A stretch of DNA of 29,346 nt from Bremia lactucae. Lineage: Eukaryota; Oomycota; Peronosporomycetes; Peronosporales; Peronosporaceae. Where the stretch lies: NCBI RefSeq assembly GCF_004359215.1, contig NC_090611.1, positions 5,484,384 to 5,513,729 of the forward strand. The letters are read 5' to 3'. Under the pieces are notes generated by a model. The model made no database searches, had not been told where the DNA came from, and was given only the letters and a program-made list of their open reading frames with translations. The stretch's first letter is position 1. The number at the start of each line of letters is the position of its first letter. Made by a program: the position numbers and the translations under genes. Shown here piece by piece: positions 18,440 to 28,706 of the stretch.

Positions 18440-18626
18440 TAAAAGAGGTTAAACTGTGATGTCTTATTGTGTCAATATATTACCAAATTTGGTAATATTG
18501 GAACTAATAAGAAAGCAATTATAACGATAATGATTTTGTGCTTCTTTTTTTATTTCCTCTCTTAGGAAATAATATTTAATATTCCTCTTATAGAAAATTG
18601 TATACATATGACGGGACACCGTTACA
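18440..18626 (-). repeat. Partial LTR, element B type, minus orientation
   Basis: The minus strand starts TGTAACGGTGTCCCGTC at 18626 and matches the first 180 bases of the LTR at 17946, in inverted orientation. It contains a perfect 22-base palindrome at 18477-18498 centred on CCAAATTTGG. Its end lies about 140 bases before the stop codon of the receptor gene, so it may overlap that gene's 3' UTR. Confidence 0.72.
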
Positions 18627-18762
18627 TGTGCCTTAGCAATGCTGACATGGCGGCACGCATCCAAAGACTTCTCTATCTTGAGATTAGTTGCGGACGATAA
18701 CTTTGCAGCATAATGAATAATTATTTAACTGCAAAGTTATTAAATGATGACAGTTACAAAAT

Positions 18763-21700
18763 TCATCTTTTGTGAAAAGCGTGGTGGCTACAAAGCCAAC
18801 GTGTTTGGCTTAATTCTGATGAATTTTTAAAAAAGATGTCACAACGACGCAATGCTGCCCAGCTGCTCCGTTCAGCACCAGAAACAAAGTCTTCATTGAC
18901 AACAATAGCATCTAAAAGGTTTCGGACGTATTCACGTTTGTCCTCGCTGAAATTTTCATCCGTCAGCTTTTCAAGTACTTTTTCAGCTTTTGACGGGTCT
19001 CGAGACTTCAGCTGCAGTTCCATAGGCGCAAGTTCAATTTCATTTACTGGATTCACGGTGGCAAGCTCCATGCATTCCAATGCACGGTAAAATGTTCGCA
19101 GCTCTTTCCATTGTTGTGGGCCTGTGAGTCCACTAACTTCACCTACAGTCAAACCATTTGACAAAATTGCGCGTGCTTCCAAGAAAAGCATGGTTTCTCT
19201 CACGAGCGGCATCACAAGGGATAGTAAGGAAGAAGACACACTCACTCCAACATTGGTCACTGTTGCAACACTGCACGGAATCGCAGCGCCAGACTCACAT
19301 GATTCGCACATGAAAACGAGCGGGAAACGTAATTCCACTGCACGCTGTTGCTGCAAACGCTTCAGTTTGACAACCCACTGCTCAATCGAGAAGAAGCTAC
19401 TGCCTTTCGTTAAGTCAACTTGAAGCTCTACCGGTGGTAGAAAGAGCCATAAACTTGGCGGCAATGGCTCCGGTGTGACATCGTCTACAGCTTTAATTTG
19501 TTTTTTTTTCGACACGATGTCCTTCATGTTGTTTTTACGCTTTAGTATCATCGATGGTAACAGCATGCTTTTAGGCTCACGCAATGACGAGATGCCACTT
19601 TCATCAACAGTCGCCGAAAGCATTCGGGAAGTGACTGCACTTCTAACAGTTGTTGCTCGCGAAACCTCACGTTCCTTTGCCTGAAAGAAAGTGTGGCTTA
19701 GAATGAAGTCGATAGAAGGTCTTGAGGCTGCAACGCGATGAAAACATTGACGCAGCAAGTCACCTATGTTCTTGTTTGGTGCAAACTGAACAATGGAGCG
19801 TTCAAAGAAGCAACAATTTGATGAGTCATCACTTATATACCAAGTGGAAAGACGGTCAAGGACATCGTGAGGCGACATACAGTCTTGAAACTCATCCAAT
19901 TGGCGCCCCGAAGCATATATCTTCAGAATTATGACGCCCAGGCTCCAGATATCCAGCGATAGAGTGGCACGAGAGGATTCTGTGTCTTTAAGTGCAAAAG
20001 TGGCAATCTCGGGTCCCATGCACTCGGCCTGACTTTTTTTCAGTAAATTCATATCCAAGGGAAGATTTTTGTGTCCTACCCTTGTTGCATACTCAAGACC
20101 CCATAACTTCAAAAATCCGTCAGTTGAACAAACAATGAAGCTATCTGTATCAAGTGCTCCGTGAACGAGGCGTCGGGAATGAAGAGCGCGCAGTGCTTTC
20201 ACGACACGTGAGATATACTGCTGTTGCGGTTCAAGAGATAAAACCATGTGAGCTTGCAGGGTAATACAGTCAGTTTTTTCCAGCACCAAAATGCAGCAGC
20301 TTAAGTTGACAGTGTCTTGGGAACAGCCGACTTTTAATTCGTACCCAAGGGCATCGTCAAAAAGCCTAGGCGCAAAAGTCCGAGATAATTTATCATTTTC
20401 CAAGATTCTTAACGCATAACTCTCACGGCCTGCAAGATCAGCATCTTCTTCAATGAAAAATTTCAGTAAGAGCTTTTGAAGTGGAATAGAGCCGGGCGCT
20501 GCGTCTTCAGTCGATCTATTCCTTAGCCGACAGCCGACAAAAAACGCAAACGCAGACTCTTCAACTTGAGTATTTGAATCGAGAATGTAATCGTACGCAT
20601 TCACAGTCAGCAATGGAGCAGCTTCGTCGGGATCAATCGTAATTAGCGACGTCAGCGCTGATCTCAGTGCGTTTCTGGAAGGGGTCCGAGCATGCGTCTC
20701 CGTGATGCTCGCTGAGCTATGAGTGCCGAGCAGCTCGAGAGAGTGATCGCTGTCTCCACGTTCGTATGTTAAAACATATATGCTGTCTTCTGATTTAGTT
20801 TGACGCCTTTCTTGAGGGGACTCCAAATCGACATAGCTAGAACTCACTATGCTTGATGTTGTTTTGTAAGATTGCTCCGAATTAGTTGGCATCGCTATAA
20901 TGAAACAAGAGTCACGTTGATAAGTATCTTGAATGCCTTCTTCACAAGACATTTGACTCTGGGAATGTTCACCCGCGATAGCAGTAAAGTGACCTGAACT
21001 CTCTGAGCGTTCTCGGAAGGACTTTCCAAAAGGATATGGTAAATTAAGGATTCCAGTGGAATTATGTACAAGCGCCCGTCTTCGCTTCCACAAGACAAAC
21101 GCGAGTGTGACCCCCACGGCCAACATAGCAGGAATGACGATAACTATAATGGCGATGGGTTCCCCACTCATGACATCCTCTTTTTTTATTGTTTTGATTT
21201 CATCTTCGTGGGTGGGCAAGGCAGGTCCAAGATGTTTGGTTGTGGCTGCCATTGATTCCATAGGTTTTGAAGTGCCTACGATCGAGCCTCGCTTTTGTTG
21301 AGTCAAAGAATTTAGCGCTTCCAGCATATCGGTATCGACGCGCAAAATATCATCATTCAGCCAAACTTTGAGTTGCTTCGTGTGGGCACTTATTGCAGTT
21401 GGTATTTGAATAGCATTACTTCGTAAATCGATGGTAGACAGCCCTTCTGGTAAATCAAAAACGAAAGGTGGAATTTGATCGAAATTGTTTTGTCGAAAAT
21501 CGCTAAGATACAGGAAACATGTCAGTTTTTGATATGACAAATAAGAGCTTATGGAAGCTTACATGTAAGAAATGCCAGATTCTGAAGGGCCTTTGACAAA
21601 CTCAAATGAGAAGGTGCTGAGTCCACAATTTACAATCGAGCTGTAAACCATAGTATGAATGTGAGTTTAAAGTCAAATTTTATAGCAATAGTATTAATAG

Positions 21701-22245
21701 CGTACATTTTCTGGATGGAAGCTGGTAGCACCAGGTGAATACCACTGTCGGCAAGTGGGATCCCCTCTATATGTCTGCAGGCGTCAAACAAGAAGCATTG
21801 TTAGCCGTTAAGAGCACATAAGACTGATTTTAAGGAAAGCTTACAAATGTTGAAGTGCGGAGAGCTGTGCAAAAGCCGTAGAGACTATGCTCACTGGGGT
21901 GTCAGGCTGGAATCCCGAGGCTGCTAGCAGCGAGAAAGATGTAACTGAGGACGATACAAGTTTATCAATTTCGGAGAAACTGGAGGAGAGCTCGAAATTT
22001 GACGAGGAGGCAAGAACCGATGTTTCATTGTTTACGTAAAAGGATTTTACCGACACTGGATTGAAAGACGCCGAGGAAGCAACTGTAGATTCAGTGATGC
22101 AGCTTACAGCCCACTTGTCCGCGGACTGAGACCCGAGCACTACGCGGTCACACGAGATCGCACTGGGTGCGACTGAATTTACGATGGTGGCAAAGCTACT
22201 TTTATCGACCAATGCCACCAATAGTACAAAATATGCCGGATGCAT
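18763..22245 (-). CDS. LRR receptor with inactive kinase-like domain (receptor pseudokinase)
   Basis: Four exons (22245-21845, 21774-21706, 21640-21563, 21502-18763) joined by GT-AG introns of 70, 65 and 60 bp, all in phase 2, give 1095 residues. Signal peptide (MHPAYFVLLVALV...), Ser-rich region, short LRR region about 118-220 (YIDFRQNNFDQIPPFVF; LSTIDLRSNAIQIP), transmembrane segment 299-321 followed by WKRRR, cytoplasmic linker, kinase-like domain about 500-795, and a 300-residue C-terminal region I cannot assign. The kinase-like fold keeps MGPE (678-681), DIWSLGV (700-706) and the ASRPS arginine (about 777). VAIK is YALRIL (Arg548), HRD is H-G-A (630-632) and DFG is L-W-G (649-651), so phosphotransfer is unlikely. 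It should sit in the plasma membrane with LRRs outside. Intact frames and splice sites argue against a decayed gene. Confidence 0.9.
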
Positions 22246-22990
22246 TGATTTAACGTTGAAGCTTAAACTTCTAAGTTGCTACAATGTAGTGCTAGACGTG
22301 GACAGGTTTGCTTCAAAAGCAAAATGAAGAATCGAATGGGAAGTGTCATGATTTTCAGTTGAAACAGCCCTCGGTTGGCGTAAAACGCTCGGAGCAAGTA
22401 GACTACACAATGCGTGCAGTTTTCTAATTACAAAACAGCTGACTTGTTTTCAATTAGCAGCCCATCTGATCAGATGGTGGGACCTTGTCGAAGAGTTCAA
22501 ATTCATTTATGCTCATTGCAGCAGGTAATCTAGATCAAAAGGATCCAAAAAATATAAATTCATATTTCACCAAATGTGACCAGAAAAAGTAAATATTGCC
22601 GATTTCAGACAGGAAAGGCTCTAACAGTCAAGAGGTCCGTTAATGTCTTTAAGTCGTTTTGTCCACGTATATCCTTGCGCCTGTTCATCACTTTGCTGAA
22701 CTTTTTGCTGAACACGGTTGTAATCGCAAGATTGAAATTCAAAGGAGTTGACGGGAGTCTACACAAGCGGTGGATGCAGGAATGTTTGTCACAGTCATTG
22801 CGCTAGACCCAATAATGACTGCACTGGGTAGGTCTATCACGGCCGTCTGATCGTAAGATGACCATAACACACTAGCAAGGATTTTATTATCGCGCTTTCA
22901 CTATGAATACTAGCACTATAAATTCGAATTCATGTTCTAGCAGAGCAGGATACGCTTCTGACAACGCTGCAGAACAAGCGAGAACCTGTC
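22246..22990 (-). other. Intergenic region between the receptor and GDH-like genes
   Basis: These 745 bases hold the promoter of the receptor gene and the 3' end of the GDH-like gene. A 76-codon plus-strand frame (22576-22806) has no recognisable features and is probably chance. No repeat from the flanking elements was seen here. Confidence 0.5.
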
Positions 22991-24603
22991 TCACACCGCA
23001 CCCTGGCGAAACATGGCAGCCGCAACGCTCATAAAAGCCGTGATATTCGAACCGACGTGGAGATCACTCGCAGCGTTAAAATCCTCCGCAGTGGCTGCCA
23101 CACGGTCATGAAGCTTGTACATGTATTCTGCAATAGAATCCACACGTTAGCACCACCTCAACATAGGGTTTTTAATCCGGCACTACCTTTTACGATCTTG
23201 TCAAGATCGTCGTCAGAAAGCTGCGTCGACGCGCCAAGGTTTTTGTTAATCAGCGCAAAGGAGCCACCATTTGCAGCTTTGTTCGGTCCAAAGGAAAGGC
23301 CATGCTGCTTGACGATGTTGATGGCCTCGTCCGTGCAAGGAAAGTTGGCGCCCTCGAAAATACCTTTGCAGCCATTCTTGATTAGCATGCGCACGGCATC
23401 TGCATCCATATCGTTCTGGATGGCGCACGGGAAGGCATAGTCGCAAGGCGTCTCCCACAGACGACCTTCTTCACTGGGATGGTAATTGGCGGTGGTAGAT
23501 GCCATAATATAAGCGCCCAGACGCGCATTCCGCTCTTTTTTAATGCGCTTCAGCTCATCCAAATTTTTTCTCGTAAAGCCCTGGTCCTCAACAACGAAGC
23601 CAAAGTTGTCACTTAAACCGACGGGAATCGCACCCAAATCCAGCAATTTTTGCGCCACATTAAGTGCCACTGTTCCGCTACCCGAAATGAGGCAGCGTTT
23701 TCCCGCAAACGTCTCGCCACGAGACTCAAGAATGCGATTTGCAAAATATGCGACGCCGTAGCCTGTAACTTGGGGGTAGTGGTACGCTCCTCCACTTAAG
23801 ATTCCCTCCGTGCCGCCAGGGTGCAGTTGACGTAGGCGCTTGTATTGTCCAAACATGTATCCTATTTCCTGTGGACCAACACCAACGCCTGATGTGGGCA
23901 CATCTGTATGAGGGCCGATGTAATTCGCGAGCTCCGTCATATAACTCTGGCAGAAGCGCATAATTTCCGACTCGCTTTTATCCATGGGATTAAAGTCTGC
24001 ACCACCGTGTGCACCACCATACGAACCGGCCAACGCATTGCGAAAGATTGTTTCAAAGCCGAGAAACTTGGCGGTAGCGTGCGTTGTGTCTGGGTGGAAA
24101 CGCAGTCCACCCATGTACGGACCCAGGGCGCTCGAAAATTGCACGCGAAAGCCGCGGGTGACGCGGCTACTACCCTCGTCATCGATCCATGGAACACGGA
24201 ATTGGATCACACGCTCAGGCTCCATGAGTGTTTTCATGACCCAAGCATACTTTGGATACCGATCGAACACTGGGACGACGGAATTGACAAAGTTCTGCAC
24301 AGCCTGCACGTACTCGGCCTATCATGGACGTTAATGTTAATGTGAAAAAAAAAAAGTTTACTATGAAGAAGTACGAACCTGGTTGGGATCTCGACGAATC
24401 ACCTCGTCCATCAGCATATCAGCGGCCTCTTGACCATTGCGGAACCGCTTGTCACCCCCGCGGCGGAAAAGTGGCTTGTTTTTCCAATGTTTCTTGCCGT
24501 GTGTTGTGCCATGCACGTCCGACATGAGCGACGAGCTCGCACGTGCCATCGCGGGCGCAAATGGCTGCGTGTAGCGAGCGAGAGACGACATCGTTAAAAC
24601 CAT
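22991..24603 (-). CDS. NADP-type glutamate dehydrogenase fold with all classical active-site residues replaced
   Basis: Exons 24603-24379, 24318-23187 and 23127-22991, joined by GT-AG introns of 60 and 59 bp, give 497 residues, slightly longer than bacterial GdhA because of a 60-residue N-terminal extension (MVLTMSSLARY...; M5 is an alternative start). RDPNQ, PERVIQFRVPW, RVQFSSALGPY, RFHPDTT, KFLGFE, GGADFNP, EIMRFCQ, TGYG, the Rossmann GSGTVA (288-293), FEGANFPC and NITAFMSVAAAM all follow the family order. Against the classical residues of clostridial GDH (K89, K113, K125, D165, S380), this protein has Met144 (GPYMGG), Arg168 (FRNAL), His179 (GGAHGG), Gly219 (DVPTSG) and Ile432. It therefore probably cannot aminate 2-oxoglutarate; coenzyme or hexamer binding may persist. 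The frame is intact, so it looks maintained. Confidence 0.93.
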
Positions 24604-24826
24604 GGTTGAGGCGTGTTTGACCGAGTTGCTCGGTGAAGGTTTGCTGAAAATCGTTGTGTGGCTTAAATTCACACAACACCACATTTTGCATATGGTGTCA
24701 TGGAAACGTAATATTGGCAAAATACAAGGTTTTCACTAATACCAAGGATGAATACTCTTAAATAATGAGTTGTAAAAACTCGACATTATATTGGTGGCGG
24801 GTTTACATCAATGTTATATCGATAAT

Positions 24827-25256
24827 TGTAACGGGGTGTATCGTTACATGAAATTAACAATTAAGGGTTGTTAATAAATATATTATATAAAAGGTAGAGA
24901 ATATTTGGAGAATATTACTTTACATAAAATATTTGGAAAGCTTATCCATTGGTAGATATAGATCATTATATCTACTTGGTCCGCGGTCCAGTCAGCACTG
25001 GACGCGCGCAAAGAGAGAGACAGATAAGACTCTATTACATGTTTTGTATTAGTATATAATTAAGTCAGTATTAAATAGATAGAAACAGAAGAACTTAACT
25101 ATATTAAATACAGTTTACTATTAACCCTCTCTACAGCAAGTGAGTCTTCCTTTGCACGTACTAGTGTCCGTGAAGTGACGTAAGGCACCACTCGCACTGA
25201 AGCAGTGCGAAGTGGACTTGCACTGAAGCAGTACAAGTCGGCGGTGCCCCGTTTCA
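24827..25256 (+). repeat. 5' LTR of copy D (430 bp)
   Basis: It starts TGTAACGGGGTGTATCG and ends GTGCCCCGTTTCA, with inverted termini as in copy A. Homology to 3693-4133 is clear over the whole length, with indels in the AT-rich middle. It keeps the GACTTGCACTG/CAGTACAAGTC stem in slightly damaged form. Confidence 0.9.
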
Positions 25257-25258
25257 CC

Positions 25259-25267
25259 TGGTAGCAC
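25259..25267 (+). other. Primer binding site of copy D
   Basis: TGGTAGCAC two bases after the LTR. The following GTCCAAGGACCA matches copy A except that A has nine more bases (TTGTAGACC) in between, so only the first nine bases are common to all four elements. Confidence 0.7.
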
Positions 25268-25296
25268 GTCCAAGGACCACAGTTCTATCATCTAAT

Positions 25297-25772
25297 ATGG
25301 ACATGTTCGATGATAATGGAAATACGCATCACATTTTGCGTGATAGCTACTCTTTTCTAAGTGACATAGAAAGGAGTGCGGTCGAACGAATGAGTTCGAC
25401 CGTAGGGCATGATGCCATCTTGGCCATGCCGTCCGGATTGGACAGAGATGCTCTCCATTCAGCCATCGCCAAGTTCATACAACATGAACCTGACGAGGCG
25501 TAGGAGAAGGTAGCCTTGCTTAATCAGCAAGGCTCTCAACAGGCAGAACTGTTGAGGTTACAACAGGTACAGACCCCTGAACCTTGGATGACACACACGC
25601 GGCGTCCCGAAACCTTAAAAAAAGACATCTCTAAGTATAGGGGAGTCGAAGAAGACTCCCTCTTAAGATGGTTTGTCGAGTTGGACGATGCCATAAAGGC
25701 TCGTCACTTCGTCGACGAGAAAAAGCAAGCCGCATTTCCTTAGTCAAATTTGGCAGGTCGTGCCAAAACCAG
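25297..25772 (+). pseudogene. Gag N-terminal half, copy D
   Basis: ATG 25297 opens MDMFDDNGNTHH..., which continues in one frame to 25743 with an internal TAG at 25501 where copy A has AAG. The segment includes LLNQQGSQQAELLRLQQ and the WFVELDDAIKARHF block of the capsid-like region. At about 25772 the sequence jumps to the region just before the protease, removing the rest of gag including the CCHC knuckle that copy A still has (2603-2644). Confidence 0.85.
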
Positions 25773-25905
25773 TAGGGGGCGCAACGCCCTACTGATCCAG
25801 CCACAGAGAATTTACAAATCTCTTGACGGAAGTTGCTCCAGATACACAATCATTATGTGTCTCGGCACCTGGCGATGAGGTATCCCTCATCACCTTGAAG
25901 ATAAA

Positions 25906-26493
25906 GTGACGAATGATTTGCCACGTAGAGCCCTAGTGGACTGTGGGGCGTCGAATAACTTTATTTGTCGCCAATCGCTAGAGGGTCGTAGGCTCAAATA
26001 TGTTGAGGGCGACATCCCTCCAACGAGGATGACGGTGCGTCTAGCGAGAGGCGCATCGATAATAGTGATGAAACGACATGTGAAATTTCACTCCACGTTA
26101 AAAGATTTACAGTATGATGATGATTTCATCGTCCTGGATTTGAATGACAAAATTGATGTCATCCTAGGTTTACCTTGGCTCAGAAAGTATAGGCCAGGAA
26201 TCAGCTGGCAGCATCGATCCGTAAAGATGCCTGCCACTTGTTCATCAGATGGCCATTTGATGAACGTCTGGAAGCGTCTACAAGCGTGTGGATGTACTAC
26301 GAGTGAGTGTGATGGCCTCGCTTGTGGGGGTACGGTCGTTAGTACGACTGCACAATATCACAGTGTGATTACTAATCACAATGTGGAGTCAGCTGTCGGC
26401 GGCTGTTTTAATGCACAGGCAGCGCCGAAGGTCCACCACTCGATTAAGTCGAGTGGATTGAGACATGAATGTACGCCTAGCTTGCGACATTAA
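25906..26493 (+). pseudogene. Retropepsin-like protease domain and linker, copy D
   Basis: A 195-codon open stretch containing LVDCGASNNFICRQSLEG, DDFIVLDLNDKIDVILGLPWLRKY and a polar Cys/Thr-rich tail. The active-site triplet D-C-G matches copy A. It is the longest undamaged piece of the polyprotein in this copy but is not in frame with gag or RT; the first codon shown is GTG, so no real start is implied. Confidence 0.85.
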
Positions 26494-26567
26494 AAAGATA
26501 CCGGTTGCCTAACAGGGACAACACGATGATCCTAGGTCGAGTAGAGAGTCGACTGAGAGAAACCGAC

Positions 26568-27900
26568 TATGATAGCGCAATCGCAGTTGGACGCCGTTCA
26601 GGGAATTAGTCCCCACGTACTTGAGGAGAAATCTCCTCAAATAGTTAATGCTAAATTGACTATACTTCAGCATCCCAAGGGATTAATCCCTCGGCAGCCT
26701 GTGGAATAGGGATCCCAGGAGAAACCGAGACATTGAATGTCTTGGTTAATAACGGATTTAGAGTAGGCGCTTATACTCGTGATCTGTATGCGCCTCCGAA
26801 TTTAACTTCGGAGATAATTCAACTACCAACCCTTGCACCTAAACGGTTCTTGAGAGATCTGCATAGTGGTAGAATCAATCAGATCTGCGTACTCGTCACA
26901 GAAGACGAATACGTAACCGATATTCGGTCAGCGGTAATTTTTGCAGAGAACGAACAAGTTCTCAGCAGCTCATCGATGGACGAAAGTGTCCTCGATGTGA
27001 AGACTCGGATTGCTTGATATACTACTCAATCCTGGGAGTCACTTAAGACAAATCTTTTCTACAAAAATTTGGTTGAATTCAGGGATGTATTCCCTGAAGC
27101 AGTTCCATGCAAGTTGCCTTAGGATAAAGGCACTCGACATGAGCTCGAGCTCAAACCGGGCTCGAAGTATTGTGTCATGAAGCAGTGGTCAGTGCCTCGT
27201 GAACACGTACTTAAGATCGATAAATTCTTTATCGATCGATTAAAAGCGGGCCATGTGAGGGAATCAACCTCCCCACATAGCTCTCCGACCTTCTGTGTAC
27301 GAAAGGCCACAGGAGGTGGCGGATAGTGCACGCATTCCTTAAACTGAATGCTGCAACAGTACCGGCTCAAACGCCGATACCTAGAAAAGACGTAAGCATA
27401 GATGGAATGTCTAAGATAACCATCTTTTCGTCTATGGATCTGATGGATGGATTCTATCAGATCCTATGCGTGAACGGGACATCCCGTACACAGCAGTGAG
27501 CACTCCTAGTGGGATGCTCTGGGAATGGCTACTAATACTACAGGGAATTATTAACGCCCTGCAACATTTAACAGATGCGTAACAAATCTGTTGAGACTGG
27601 TGCGAGAATTCGCTCCGATATTTTCCGACGATTTATTCGTCCACAGCCGGGTTATGGGCGGAACGACGGACTGGAAGTTGATAAAACTCACGTAAGTCAG
27701 GTTCTTACAGTTATGCAAAAGCATAATTTGTACGCAAATCTCAAGAAGTGTTTATTCGCTGCAAGCGGAATACCACTTTGTGGGTGCATTGTAGGTAAAC
27801 ACGACATGCGCCCTAATACCGAAAAGATCAAGGCAATTACCAACTGGCCAGTTCCAGTCGATGTCAAGGGACTTAAAAGCTCCTTGGGCTAGCGGCGTAC
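26568..27900 (+). pseudogene. Reverse transcriptase, copy D, frameshifted
   Basis: From ATG 26568 (MIAQSQLDAVQG...) the linker and RT start are readable in pieces. Recognisable parts are TRDLYAPPNLTSE, SSSMDESVLDVKTRI, DLMDGFYQI (about 27435), SGMLWEW, the F-S-D-D motif (about 27625) in place of Y-x-D-D, LYANLKKCLFAASGIPL and IKAITNWPVPVDVKG. The frame changes at least three times. 27372-27716 is identical to 560-904 of copy A. Confidence 0.88.
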
Positions 27901-28705
27901 TTGCACAAGTTCTCCCGCAATTATGCCGAGATGAGAGTTCATCTCTCTCGTCTCTTGAAAAAGACGACAAATGGTTATGGAACGCTAATTGTCAGCTTTC
28001 CTTTGAAGGTATCAAGCAAAGCTTGATGCAATTCCCATCTTGTCGATTGCAGATCAAGACAGACCATTACATGTGGTCTGTGACGCCAGCGATGTGCGTT
28101 TATGCAATACGATACGGACGGCACGGAGCGCGTCGTGTTACCAATCGCACAAGCTGTAACCTGCTGAACGCAATTACCCAGTGCATGACAAGGAACTCCT
28201 TGCCATGAAATATTCACTGGCTAAATTTAGGGTGTATTCTCTCGGAGATAGACCGTTTATCGTATATACGGACCATGCGTCATTACGCACGGCCGTAAAC
28301 AGCCCACACCTCTCGCAAAGAATGGCGAGGTGGCTATCCTTCTTCGCGGAGTATAAAAACTCCGTGGAATATAAACCAGGAAGACTTGATGTCGTCGCTG
28401 ATGCGTTATCACGCCGACCAGATTTCGCGCCGGCTGCGCACTCCAACAGTGGAAATAATCCAACTGTTGCAACACTCATTACGAGTGTTCCGTCATCAAC
28501 TTTGTTTGATAACATAAAGAAAGCCTACACAGAAGATAAAGACCTTCTGCGTTTAGTGGATCATCTGACGAATACATCCAATATTTTCTTAAAGATTTAC
28601 CGGCTTTATATCGAACGTCATCCGATCCATACACAACACGCAACGGCTTACTCTACTACACAACCGTTGCCGGCGAGACTCACGTGTTGTCCCTACTCAC
28701 AATGA
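27900..28705 (+). pseudogene. RNase H domain and connection, copy D
   Basis: The first part is frameshifted (CQLSFEGIKQSL around 27990 is in frame with little else). From 28181 one frame runs MHDKELLAMKYSLAKF, FIVYTDHASLRTAV, SQRMARWLSFFAEY, VEYKPGRLDVVADALSRRPDF, which is the RNase H C-terminal half with its conserved TDH. The linker to integrase is shifted after about 28590. Confidence 0.87.
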
Positions 28706-28706
28706 T

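Noticed and set aside
22576..22806. 76-codon plus-strand frame between the two minus-strand genes
   Set aside because: It lies in the promoter and terminator interval, has no recognisable features, and is of a length expected by chance.
24452..24691. 79-codon minus-strand frame overlapping GDH exon 1
   Set aside because: The other frame (24603-24379) joins exon 2 through a proper GT-AG intron into the conserved RDPNQ-AEYVQAV sequence, so this frame is a shadow.
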